A DNA stretch of 64,000 bases from Brevundimonas mediterranea (GTDB lineage: Bacteria > Pseudomonadota > Alphaproteobacteria > Caulobacterales > Caulobacteraceae), in the NCBI RefSeq assembly GCF_014196125.1, contig NZ_JACIDA010000004.1:1-64000 (forward strand), read 5' to 3'. The translations under genes were made by a program, and so were the position numbers. Shown piece after piece: positions 32,158-39,824 of this stretch; within the stretch, counting starts at the first letter, position 1; every line of letters starts with the position of its first letter. Below the pieces are notes generated by a model that had not been told where the DNA came from, ran no database searches, and saw only the letters and a program-made list of their open reading frames with translations.

Positions 32158-32885
32158 AGACCCCCACCTCCCGCGTCGACCGCTTGCTGGGATCGATGGG
32201 CTATGGCTCGCGGGCCGAGATGGCGCGGATGGCCAAGGCGGGGGGGATCGTGCTGGACGGCGCGGACCTGACGGACGTGTCCAAGCGGATCGCGGTAACG
32301 CCGGACCTGCCGACCCGGATGGAGATCGACGGCGAACCGCTGGATCCGGTGCAGGGTCTGGTGATCCTGCTGAACAAGCCGCTGGGCATGACCTGTTCGC
32401 ACAAGGAAGAGGGCGCGCTGGTCTATGACATCCTGCCGGGGCGCTGGCGGTCGCGCGACCCCGCTATTTCGACCATCGGGCGGCTGGACAAGCAGACCAC
32501 GGGCCTGCTGCTGCTGACCGACGACGGGGATCTGCTGCACCGGGTGATCAGTCCCAAACGCCATGTGGCCAAGGTCTATCGCGCCGGGCTGGCGCGGCCG
32601 TTGACGGGGACGGAAGGGGCGCTGTTCGCCTCAGGCGAACTGGTGCTGGAGGGTGAGGACAAGCCGCTGGCGCCGGCGGTGCTGGAGGTGGCGTCTCCGA
32701 CCGAGGCCCTGCTGACGGTGACGGAGGGCCGCTATCACCAGGTGCGGCGCATGTTCGCCGCCGCCGGCAATCACGTGGAGACCCTGCGCCGCGAGCGGCT
32801 GGGCGGACTAGCCCTGCCGGCCGATCTGGCGCCGGGGGAGTGGCGGCTGCTGACGCCGGAGGAGATTGCGTCGATCTTCGTCTGA
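32154..32885 (+). CDS. rsuA: Pseudouridine synthase RsuA family
   Basis: A 243-residue pseudouridine synthase. An S4 RNA-binding domain occupies about residues 5-60 (RVDRLLGSMGYGSRAEM). The catalytic aspartate is in the motif IGRLDKQTTGLLLLTDDGDL near residue 108. The end of the domain shows EGRYHQVRRMFAAAGNHV. This layout fits RsuA, which makes pseudouridine 516 in 16S rRNA; RluB/E/F relatives have the same domains, so the target is inferred. Starts with GTG overlapping the previous stop. Confidence 0.87.
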   Translation: MKTPTSRVDRLLGSMGYGSRAEMARMAKAGGIVLDGADLTDVSKRIAVTPDLPTRMEIDGEPLDPVQGLVILLNKPLGMTCSHKEEGALVYDILPGRWRSRDPAISTIGRLDKQTTGLLLLTDDGDLLHRVISPKRHVAKVYRAGLARPLTGTEGALFASGELVLEGEDKPLAPAVLEVASPTEALLTVTEGRYHQVRRMFAAAGNHVETLRRERLGGLALPADLAPGEWRLLTPEEIASIFV

Positions 32886-33000
32886 ACCGACCGGCGTTTG
32901 ACGATCCATGCCGCGATGAAACGCGGCGAATTCTGATGGCGTTATTTACCTCGAGTAGCAGGCCTTTGTGGTCCGGTCCCGAAGACGATACGATGGCGCC

Positions 33001-33249
33001 ATGAGCCACTATTCGGTGACAGAAGCACAGGCGGACCTGGCCCGTCTGATCGAGGCCGCCGAGCGGGGCGAGCCCGTCATCATCGACCGCCCCGATCCGG
33101 GCGTCGAGGTGAAGATCGTGGCGCGGCGCATCCGCCCTGATGGGCCGCACGATATCGAATGGCTGAGATCTGTGCGCGTCCAGCCGCGTCGTGAGCCGGT
33201 GAATACGGCTGCGGCCCTGGCGGAAATGAAGGAAGAACGCGGCCGGTGA
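33001..33249 (+). CDS. Type II antitoxin, Phd/YefM-like
   Basis: An 82-residue protein. MSHYSVTEAQADLARLIEAA followed by ERGEPVIIDR is the Phd/YefM N-terminal DNA-binding pattern, and the C-terminal part (VNTAAALAEMKEERGR) would wrap the toxin. It would neutralise the following PIN toxin and repress the pair. The GTG of the toxin overlaps its stop by four bases. The ATG at 33001 is used because the motif begins there. Confidence 0.85.
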   Translation: MSHYSVTEAQADLARLIEAAERGEPVIIDRPDPGVEVKIVARRIRPDGPHDIEWLRSVRVQPRREPVNTAAALAEMKEERGR

Positions 33250-33662
33250 GCGTCTATCTGGACGCCAGCGTCATCGTTCCCTTGTTCGTGCAAGAAAAGA
33301 CGAGCGAGGCCGTGCTCGCCTGGATGGCGTCTGTCGATAGGGCGATCGTGTCCGATTGGGCGATGGCCGAGGTGTCGTCGGCCATGTCGTATCACGTCCG
33401 CCGCCGAAGCCTGGATCCCGACGAGCGGGATCTGGCGGAGACGAAGTTCAACATCTGGCTGGATCGTGCGGCGGCGGTGAGAGAGGTCGATCCAGAGGAC
33501 GTGACGGCGTGTCGGTTTCTCCTGCATCGACATCCGCGATTGCGGACGCCGGACGCCCTGCACCTGGCCATCGTGCAGCGGCTGGAATGCGATCTCGCCA
33601 CCTATGATCATGATCTGGCCGATGCCGCGCGTCGGGACGGGGTGAAGGTAATCGCGCCATGA
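33246..33662 (+). CDS. vapC: VapC-type PIN-domain toxin ribonuclease
   Basis: A 138-residue PIN domain. The acidic residues expected for metal binding appear in SVYLDASVIVPLF (Asp6), SDWAMAEVSSAM (Glu near 43), LRTPDALHLAIVQ (Asp near 101) and LATYDHDLADAA (Asp near 119-121). VapC toxins cleave tRNA or other RNA when the antitoxin is degraded. It starts with GTG inside the antitoxin stop, and its own stop overlaps the trpF start by four bases (ATGA). The toxin is therefore translationally coupled to a housekeeping gene. Confidence 0.87.
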   Translation: MSVYLDASVIVPLFVQEKTSEAVLAWMASVDRAIVSDWAMAEVSSAMSYHVRRRSLDPDERDLAETKFNIWLDRAAAVREVDPEDVTACRFLLHRHPRLRTPDALHLAIVQRLECDLATYDHDLADAARRDGVKVIAP

Positions 33663-34300
33663 CAACCAAGATCAAGATCTGCGGCCTGACCACGGCCGAC
33701 ACCCTGGACGCCGCCCTGGACGGCGGGGCGGATTTCGTGGGGGCGGTGGTGTTTGCGAAGAGCCCGCGCCATTTGGCGCCCGAGGCGGCGGCGCGTCTGT
33801 TCGAACGGGCGCGGGGGCGGGCGAAGATCGTGGCGGTGACGGTTGATCCGGACGACGCCTTGCTGGAAGAGATCGCGCGGACGCTGAAGCCCGATTTCAT
33901 CCAGTTGCACGGGGCGGAGACGCTGGCGCGGGCGGAAGGCGTGCGCGCCTTGACGGGGGCGGGGGTGATCAAGGCTCTACCGATCCGGCATGGCGACGAC
34001 TTCTTCGCCGCCGACGAATGGGATTATCACGCCGACCATCTGATGTTCGACGCCAAGCCGCCCGAGGGATCGGTTTTGCCGGGCGGGGTCGGGCATAGTT
34101 TCGACTGGACCCTGCTGGCGGACCGGGCGTTTCGCCATGACTGGTTCCTGGCGGGCGGGCTGAATCCCGACAATGTGGCGGAGGCGCTGCGGATCACCGG
34201 GGCGCCGATGGTGGACGTGTCCTCTGGCGTCGAAAGCGCGCCGGGTGTTAAGGACCCCGACCGGATCGCGGCCTTCATCCAAAACGCGCGCCGGACGTAA
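33659..34300 (+). CDS. trpF: Phosphoribosylanthranilate isomerase TrpF
   Basis: A 213-residue TIM-barrel enzyme for the third step of tryptophan synthesis. It begins [17 protein letters not shown], with the catalytic cysteine in ICGL, and later has [10 protein letters not shown] and the phosphate-binding [16 protein letters not shown]. The catalytic aspartate region [15 protein letters not shown] is intact. It overlaps the upstream VapC toxin gene by four bases, and trpB follows after 17 bases. Confidence 0.95.
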   Translation: MTTKIKICGLTTADTLDAALDGGADFVGAVVFAKSPRHLAPEAAARLFERARGRAKIVAVTVDPDDALLEEIARTLKPDFIQLHGAETLARAEGVRALTGAGVIKALPIRHGDDFFAADEWDYHADHLMFDAKPPEGSVLPGGVGHSFDWTLLADRAFRHDWFLAGGLNPDNVAEALRITGAPMVDVSSGVESAPGVKDPDRIAAFIQNARRT

Positions 34301-34317
34301 TTACGACGCCTCCCTGC

Positions 34318-35580
34318 GTGAAAGTTGGACTCGTGAACGCTCAAACCCCCATCCGGACCCCGACCCCAGGCCAGCCGCTGTCCAACGCCTATGCCTGGCC
34401 GGACGCGCAGGGCCGGTTCGGTCCCTATGGCGGGCAGTTCGTGGCCGAGACCCTGATGCCGCTGATCCACGAGCTGGACGCGGCCTACAAGGCGGCCAAG
34501 GCCGATCCCAGCTTCCAGGCCGAGCTGGACGGCTTCCTGACCCATTATGTCGGTCGCGAGAGCCCGCTGTATTTCGCCGAGCGGCTGACCGACCATTTCG
34601 GCGGCGCGCGGATCTGGCTGAAGCGCGAGGACCTGAACCATACGGGCGCGCACAAGATCAATAATTGCATGGGCCAGATCCTGCTGGCCCGCCGCATGGG
34701 CAAGACGCGGATCATCGCCGAGACGGGCGCCGGTCAGCACGGCGTCGCCAGCGCGACCGTGTCGGCGCGCTTCGGCCTACCCTGCACCGTCTATATGGGG
34801 GCGGTGGACGTCGAGCGGCAGCAGCCCAACGTGTTCCGCATGCGTCTGCTCGGCTCGGAAGTCTTCTCGGTCACGGCCGGGGCCGCGACCCTGAAAGACG
34901 CGATGAACGAGGCGATGCGCGATTGGGTGACCAATGTGTCGGACACCTATTACATCATCGGCACGGCGGCGGGTCCGCACCCCTATCCGGCCATGGTGCG
35001 CGATTTCCAGTCGGTGATCGGCAAGGAGATCAAGACCCAGTCGATGGCCCGGATGGGCAAGCTGCCGGAGGCCGTCGTGGCCTGTATCGGCGGCGGATCG
35101 AACGCCATCGGCGCCTTCCACCCTTTCATCGACGACGCGGCCGTGCGGCTGATCGGGGTCGAGGCGGCGGGGCATGGGCTGGATACGCCGGACCATGCGG
35201 CGTCGCTGAAGGGCGGGCGGTCGGGCGTGCTGCACGGCAACCGGACCTATCTGTTGCAGGACGACGACGGAAACATCGTCGAGGGCCATTCGATCTCGGC
35301 CGGTCTGGACTATCCGGGGATCGGGCCGGAACACGCCTGGCTGCACGACATCGGCCGGGCCGAGTATCGCTCGGCGACGGACAATGAGGCGCTGGAGGCC
35401 TTCCAGCTGTGCTCGAAGCTGGAAGGCATCATCCCGGCGCTGGAACCGGCCCACGCGCTTGCGCGCACGGGCGAAGTGGCACGCGAAGTCGGCAAGGGCG
35501 GCGATGTCGTCCTGCTGATGTCGGGGCGGGGCGACAAGGACATCTTCCAGGTCGCCAAACATCTGGGAGTGGAACTGTGA
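34318..35580 (+). CDS. trpB: Tryptophan synthase beta chain TrpB
   Basis: A 420-residue PLP enzyme joining indole with serine. The PLP lysine is in [11 protein letters not shown] (Lys113 by the GTG start used here). The loop motifs [17 protein letters not shown] and [15 protein letters not shown] are also present. The N-terminus before [16 protein letters not shown] carries about 20 extra residues; a GTG five codons downstream is an equally good start. The stop overlaps a GTG that starts a small secreted protein, which separates trpB from trpA. Confidence 0.96.
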   Translation: MKVGLVNAQTPIRTPTPGQPLSNAYAWPDAQGRFGPYGGQFVAETLMPLIHELDAAYKAAKADPSFQAELDGFLTHYVGRESPLYFAERLTDHFGGARIWLKREDLNHTGAHKINNCMGQILLARRMGKTRIIAETGAGQHGVASATVSARFGLPCTVYMGAVDVERQQPNVFRMRLLGSEVFSVTAGAATLKDAMNEAMRDWVTNVSDTYYIIGTAAGPHPYPAMVRDFQSVIGKEIKTQSMARMGKLPEAVVACIGGGSNAIGAFHPFIDDAAVRLIGVEAAGHGLDTPDHAASLKGGRSGVLHGNRTYLLQDDDGNIVEGHSISAGLDYPGIGPEHAWLHDIGRAEYRSATDNEALEAFQLCSKLEGIIPALEPAHALARTGEVAREVGKGGDVVLLMSGRGDKDIFQVAKHLGVEL

Positions 35581-36035
35581 TCCGTAGCTTTCTGGCGGCG
35601 ACCGCCGTCCTGAGCCTTTCGACCGCCGTTCAGGCCCAGACGCCTGCGCCCCAGGCCGCCCAAGGCCAGCCGGCCGATGTCGGCTTGCTGCCGGGCGCGG
35701 AACTGTCGGCCGATTGCGGCGGGCTGAACAATCTGGCCGGCCGCGCCTGGTGCGTCACCGCGCCCCTGGGGCAGGTCGGCGCCTTGGCTGACGCCTATAT
35801 CGCCGATCTGGCGACCAAGGGCTGGCTGGCGGCGGGCGGCGACGAGAACCGCGTGGTCTTCGTCAAGCGCCGCGAGGCCGGCGGCTGCGACGGCATGCAG
35901 ATGGTCGCCTTCTACGACACCACCAAGACCGCCGTCGCCGAACTGCCCGCCTATCTGGGCTTTGCCACTGTGCCGGGCGATGTGTGCGCCCAGGCCGCCG
36001 CCGAGAAGCCCGCTTCGGAAACCACGCCGCAATGA
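35577..36035 (+). CDS. Small exported protein between trpB and trpA, unknown
   Basis: A 152-residue protein starting with GTG inside the trpB stop. It has a signal peptide (residues 1-20, [20 protein letters not shown]). The mature part contains four cysteines ([33 protein letters not shown]), suggesting two disulphides. Its own stop overlaps the trpA start by four bases. Spacing shows it is a true member of the trp transcript, but no link to tryptophan synthesis is visible and no family was recognised. Confidence 0.72.
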   Translation: MIRSFLAATAVLSLSTAVQAQTPAPQAAQGQPADVGLLPGAELSADCGGLNNLAGRAWCVTAPLGQVGALADAYIADLATKGWLAAGGDENRVVFVKRREAGGCDGMQMVAFYDTTKTAVAELPAYLGFATVPGDVCAQAAAEKPASETTPQ

Positions 36036-36874
36036 CCACCGCCCGTATCGACGCCCGTTTCGCCGCCTTGAAGGCCGAGGGCCGAGCGGCCTTTATTCCC
36101 TATGTGATGGGGGGAGATCCGTCGCGCGAGGAGGCGCTGGCGATCCTGAAGGGGTTGCCCGCCGCCGGGGCCGACATCATCGAACTGGGCTTTCCGTTCA
36201 GCGATCCGATGGCCGAGGGACCTCCGATCCAGCGGGCGGCGATCCGGGGGTTGAAGGCCGGGTTCGGGCTGCGCTCGACTATGGATCTGGCGCGGGAGTT
36301 CCGTAAGGGCGACGACGTCACGCCTATCGTGCTGATGGGCTATCTGAACCCGATCGAGAGCCTGGGCTATGACGCCTTCGCCGCCTATGCGGCCGACTGC
36401 GGCATCGACGGGCTGATCGTGGTGGACTGCCCGCCGGAAGAGGCCGGGCCGCTGATCGCGGCGCTGGACAAGGTGTCGATCTCGCTGATCCGGCTGGCGA
36501 CGCCGACCTCGGACGACGCGCGGCTGAAGATCGTGGTCCAGGGGACCTCGGGCTTCGTCTATTATGTCGCCGTCGCGGGCGTGACGGGCGTCAAGGAAGC
36601 GAACGCCGACGTCGTGGCGCCGGCGGTGATGCGGGTGCGCAAGGCCTCGGGCCTGCCGGTCGCGGTCGGCTTCGGGGTCAAGACGCCGGAACGGGCCGCC
36701 GAGATTGCGCGTGTGGCCGACGCCGTCGTGGTGGGCTCGGCCCTGGTCGATGAGGTCGCCGCCGCGCTGGAGGCCGGCGAAGCTGTTGCGCCGCGCGTCC
36801 TGGCCCGGGTCAAGGCGCTGGGCGACGCGGTTCGGTCCGTGCGCACTGGTGCATCCCTGGCGGAAACCGTCTAA
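36032..36874 (+). CDS. trpA: Tryptophan synthase alpha chain TrpA
   Basis: A 280-residue TIM-barrel protein that cleaves indole-3-glycerol phosphate and passes indole to TrpB. The catalytic Glu is in the IIELGFPFSDPMAEGP motif near residues 48-63, with the second catalytic residue in GLIVVDCPPEEA. Late motifs are FVYYVAVAGVTGVK and LPVAVGFGVKTPE. The ATG overlaps the stop of the exported protein gene, so it is translated from the same message. accD follows after 10 bases. Confidence 0.96.
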   Translation: MTTARIDARFAALKAEGRAAFIPYVMGGDPSREEALAILKGLPAAGADIIELGFPFSDPMAEGPPIQRAAIRGLKAGFGLRSTMDLAREFRKGDDVTPIVLMGYLNPIESLGYDAFAAYAADCGIDGLIVVDCPPEEAGPLIAALDKVSISLIRLATPTSDDARLKIVVQGTSGFVYYVAVAGVTGVKEANADVVAPAVMRVRKASGLPVAVGFGVKTPERAAEIARVADAVVVGSALVDEVAAALEAGEAVAPRVLARVKALGDAVRSVRTGASLAETV

Positions 36875-36884
36875 GAGCCCGCCC

Positions 36885-37775
36885 ATGGTCGACAAGAACA
36901 AACCCCAGGAAAAGCGCGGCGGCTGGCTGAGCCGTTTCGCGCCCGGCGTCCGCAAGATCGTTTCGCGCCGCGACACCCCCGACAATCTCTGGGTCAAGGA
37001 CCCCGATACGGGCGAGATGCTGTATCGCTCGGACTTGGAGGCCTCGCTTTGGGTGACGCCGTCGGGCCGGCACATGCGGATCGACGCGCCGACGCGGCTG
37101 AAGGCCACGTTCGACGGCGGTCAGTATGAGTCCATCGACACGCCGGACGTGCCGGAAGATCCGCTGAAATTCTCGGACGGCAAGTCCTACAAGGATCGCC
37201 TGAGCGCCGCGCGCAAGGCGGCGGGGCGCAAGGACACTATGGCCATCGGCTATGGCGTCGTCGGCGGCCAGGCGGCCGTGGTGATCGTCCAGGACTTCAC
37301 CTTCATGGGCGGATCGCTGGGCATGGCGGCGGGCGAGGCCTTCATCAAGGCCGCGCGCGAGGCCGTGGCCCGCAAGGTTCCGATGATCTGCTTCACCGCC
37401 GCTGGCGGCGCGCGGATGCAGGAAGGCGCCCTGTCGCTGATGCAGATGGCGCGCACCACCCTGGCCATTCAGGAACTGAAGGCCGCGACCCTGCCTTACG
37501 CCGTGGTCCTGACCGATCCGACGACGGGCGGCGTGACCGCCTCCTACGCCATGCTGGGCGACGTGCATCTGGCCGAGCCGGGCGCGCTGATCGGCTTCGC
37601 TGGTCCGCGCGTGATCGAGGCCACCATCCGCGAGAAACTGCCGCCGGGCTTCCAGCGCGCCGAATATCTGCAGGAAAAGGGCATGGTGGACCGGGTGGTC
37701 GTGCGCGCCGACCTGCCGCGCGTCTTGGGCCAGATCCTGTCCATGCTGATGGGCGGAAACCGCCAGGCGGCCTGA
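36885..37775 (+). CDS. accD: Acetyl-CoA carboxylase carboxyltransferase beta subunit AccD, zinc cysteines absent
   Basis: A 296-residue protein with the AccD crotonase-type fold: PLKFSDGKSYKDRL, AIGYGVVGGQ, FMGGSLGMAAGE, FTAAGGARMQEGALSLMQMA and GFAGPRVIEATIREKLP. With AccA, AccB and AccC it makes malonyl-CoA for fatty acid synthesis. The N-terminal region that usually carries a four-cysteine zinc ribbon reads LWVKDPDTGEMLYRSDLE, then WVTPSGRHMRI, and contains no cysteine at all. The start at 36885 is fixed by the conserved N-terminus. Position between trpA and folC is standard in Alphaproteobacteria. Confidence 0.94.
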   Translation: MVDKNKPQEKRGGWLSRFAPGVRKIVSRRDTPDNLWVKDPDTGEMLYRSDLEASLWVTPSGRHMRIDAPTRLKATFDGGQYESIDTPDVPEDPLKFSDGKSYKDRLSAARKAAGRKDTMAIGYGVVGGQAAVVIVQDFTFMGGSLGMAAGEAFIKAAREAVARKVPMICFTAAGGARMQEGALSLMQMARTTLAIQELKAATLPYAVVLTDPTTGGVTASYAMLGDVHLAEPGALIGFAGPRVIEATIREKLPPGFQRAEYLQEKGMVDRVVVRADLPRVLGQILSMLMGGNRQAA

Positions 37776-37780
37776 CCGCC

Positions 37781-39067
37781 TTGGACCCGATTTCCGAGCG
37801 GCTGCGCGCCCGACATCCGCAGCGGATCGACTTGTCGCTGGATCGGATGAAGGCGTTGTGCGCGGCGCTTGGCGATCCGCAGCATAGACTACCGCCGGTG
37901 GTCCATGTGGCGGGGACGAACGGCAAGGGCTCCACCGTCGCGATGATCCGGGCCATCGCCGAGGCGGCGGGGCTGAGGGTGCACGCCTACACCTCGCCCC
38001 ATCTCGTGCGCTTCAACGAGCGGATCCGGCTGGCGGGCCGGCTGATCGAAGACGATGCGCTGAACGCCGTCCTGGACCGGATCGAGGCCGCGATGGCCCA
38101 AACGGGCATCGAGGCGACGGTGTTCGAGAGCACCACAACGGCCGCCTTCCTGGCCATGGCCGAGACCCCGGCCGACCTGGCCATCGTTGAGGTCGGGCTG
38201 GGCGGGGTGCTGGACGCCACCAATGTGATCGAACGGCCGCTGCTGAGCATGATCGCCCCGGTCGATTACGACCATGCGGAGTTCCTGGGCACAGACCTGG
38301 CCGGGATCGCGGCGGAGAAGGCCGGGGTGCTGAAGGCGGGGGCGCCGGGCGTGATCGCACGCCAGCAGGAGGCGGCCATGGCGGCCATCGAACGCGCCGC
38401 CCAGGCGGTCCATGCGCCGCTGACGGTCATGGGCGTGGATTTCGACGCCTGGGCCGAGCGGGGCGGGATGGTGTTCCAGAACCAGGAACGGTTCCTGGAC
38501 CTGCCGGCGCCGGGCCTGGCGGGCGCGCACCAGATCGACAATGCGGGCGTCGCCGTGGCGGCGGCCCTGGAGCTGGACCTGCCCGAGGCGGCGATCGCGC
38601 AGGGGCTGAAGGCCGTGCGCTGGCCCGCGCGGCTGCAGAGGATTTCGGCGGGTCCGTATGGCGAGGCGGCCAAGGCGGCGGAGGCGGAGCTGTGGCTGGA
38701 CGGGGGGCATAATCCCCACGCCGGGCGGGCGCTGGCGGTGTTTCTGGCCGAGCGTCAGACGCGGGCGCCGCGTCCGCTGGCCCTGATCTGCGGCATGCTG
38801 GCGAACAAGGACGCGGGTGGTTTTTTTGCGGCCTTGAAAGACAGCCAGGCGACGGTCTTCACTGTGGGGTTCGAGGGTGCGGCGGCGGAGCCTGCGGCCT
38901 TGGCGGCTGTGGCGCGCGGGCATGGACTGGCGGCGACGCCGGCGGGATCGGTGGGCGAGGCGCTGGATCTGGCGCTTAGACTGGGCGCCGGCCGCGTGGC
39001 GATCTGCGGGTCGCTGTATCTGGCGGGCGAGGTGCTGGCCGCCGGCCGGGAGACCTGGCCGGAGTGA
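37781..39067 (+). CDS. folC: Folylpolyglutamate / dihydrofolate synthase FolC
   Basis: A 428-residue Mur-ligase-like enzyme that adds glutamate to dihydropteroate or folates. Visible motifs are the ATP loop VAGTNGKGSTVAMIRAI near residues 45-61, HAYTSPHLVRFNERIR, VEVGLGGVLDATNV and DYDHAEFLGTDLAGIA. The C-terminal LWLDGGHNPHAGRALAVFL fits the family. It starts with TTG six bases after the accD stop. A strong palindrome at 39072 may end the trpF-folC transcript. Confidence 0.94.
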   Translation: MDPISERLRARHPQRIDLSLDRMKALCAALGDPQHRLPPVVHVAGTNGKGSTVAMIRAIAEAAGLRVHAYTSPHLVRFNERIRLAGRLIEDDALNAVLDRIEAAMAQTGIEATVFESTTTAAFLAMAETPADLAIVEVGLGGVLDATNVIERPLLSMIAPVDYDHAEFLGTDLAGIAAEKAGVLKAGAPGVIARQQEAAMAAIERAAQAVHAPLTVMGVDFDAWAERGGMVFQNQERFLDLPAPGLAGAHQIDNAGVAVAAALELDLPEAAIAQGLKAVRWPARLQRISAGPYGEAAKAAEAELWLDGGHNPHAGRALAVFLAERQTRAPRPLALICGMLANKDAGGFFAALKDSQATVFTVGFEGAAAEPAALAAVARGHGLAATPAGSVGEALDLALRLGAGRVAICGSLYLAGEVLAAGRETWPE

Positions 39068-39071
39068 TATC

Positions 39072-39098
39072 TCTCCCTCCCCCTGCGGGGGAGGGAGA
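39072..39098. repeat. Palindrome between folC and a convergent small gene
   Basis: TCTCCCTCCCCC and GGGGGAGGGAGA form a near-perfect GC-rich stem, with TGC at the centre. It lies in the 46-base gap between two convergent genes and is similar in style to the palindromes at 26144-26291. A two-way terminator role is plausible; a T run is not evident. Confidence 0.55.
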
Positions 39099-39113
39099 TT
39101 CTGGTGTGCTGTC

Positions 39114-39299
39114 TTATTTGCTCATCCAGGGGCGGGATTTGCCTGCCGCGATGCGGGCGTTCTGTTCGCGCTGGAACCGGCCGCCGCGCGGGGCCTGGGG
39201 ACGGGCGTCGAGCGCCGCCTTCTTCAGGCGCAGGGCGCGCTGAACGGGGGTTTCGCCGGGGATGTCGTCAGCCGGGATCGGGGTGTCTTCGTCGCTCAT
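39114..39299 (-). CDS. Small hypothetical protein
   Basis: A 61-residue charged protein with no membrane segment. The middle reads PVQRALRLKKAALDARPQAP and the end RIAAGKSRPWMSK. AGGAGG lies at a good distance before the ATG, which supports expression. It sits downstream of trxA on the same strand beyond the trxA terminator. Short proteins of this style occur beside trxA in Caulobacterales, as far as I recall; its function is unknown. Confidence 0.6.
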   Translation of the reverse strand: MSDEDTPIPADDIPGETPVQRALRLKKAALDARPQAPRGGRFQREQNARIAAGKSRPWMSK

Positions 39300-39316
39300 G
39301 AGACCCTCCTAGCATG

Positions 39317-39347
39317 AAAAACGCCCACCGGTCGGAACCGGCGGGCG
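39317..39347 (-). terminator. Rho-independent terminator of trxA
   Basis: Read on the minus strand, CGCCCGCCGGTT and the partner ACCGGTGGGCG form an 11-base-pair stem with a short loop, followed by TTTTT. It lies 25 bases after the trxA stop. Confidence 0.85.
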
Positions 39348-39372
39348 CTTGATCTTCAACAGAGCGAGACGA

Positions 39373-39708
39373 TCAGGCGTCAGCCTTGACGCCGGCTTCG
39401 GCCAGCCATTCGACGATCTTGCCCTTGGGCATGGCGCCGACCTTCATCGAGGTCATCTGGCCGTCCTTGAACAGCATCAGGGTCGGGATGCCCTTCACGC
39501 CCAGCTTGGACGGGGTCATGGGGCTGTCGTCGATATTGATCTTGGCCACGGTGACCTGACCGCCCAGTTCGTCGGCGATCTGTTCCAGCGCCGGGCCGAT
39601 CTGTTTGCAGGGGCCGCACCATTCGGCCCAGAAGTCCACCAGAACGGGGGTGGAGGATTTCAGGACGTCGGCGTCGAAGCTTTCGTCCGTGACTTTTACA
39701 GTCGCCAT
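39373..39708 (-). CDS. trxA: Thioredoxin TrxA
   Basis: A 111-residue thioredoxin with the active site WAEWCGPCK at about residues 28-36 and the cis-proline region KGIPTLMLFKDG. It keeps cytoplasmic disulphides reduced. The ATG at 39708 is preceded by AAGGAGCC, a strong ribosome-binding site; the longer frame upstream only runs antisense-free through addA. It is 116 bases downstream of addA on the same strand. Confidence 0.97.
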   Translation of the reverse strand: MATVKVTDESFDADVLKSSTPVLVDFWAEWCGPCKQIGPALEQIADELGGQVTVAKINIDDSPMTPSKLGVKGIPTLMLFKDGQMTSMKVGAMPKGKIVEWLAEAGVKADA

Positions 39709-39824
39709 CAATGGCTCCTTGGGGCGCTGGCGCCGGGCCCACGGGGCGAACGGCTTGAGCGCGTGTTGATGTTGGCCGGAGCGTCCGGGTTCGGTCGCAG
39801 ATGTGGGAGCGAATCGCGGGCAAT

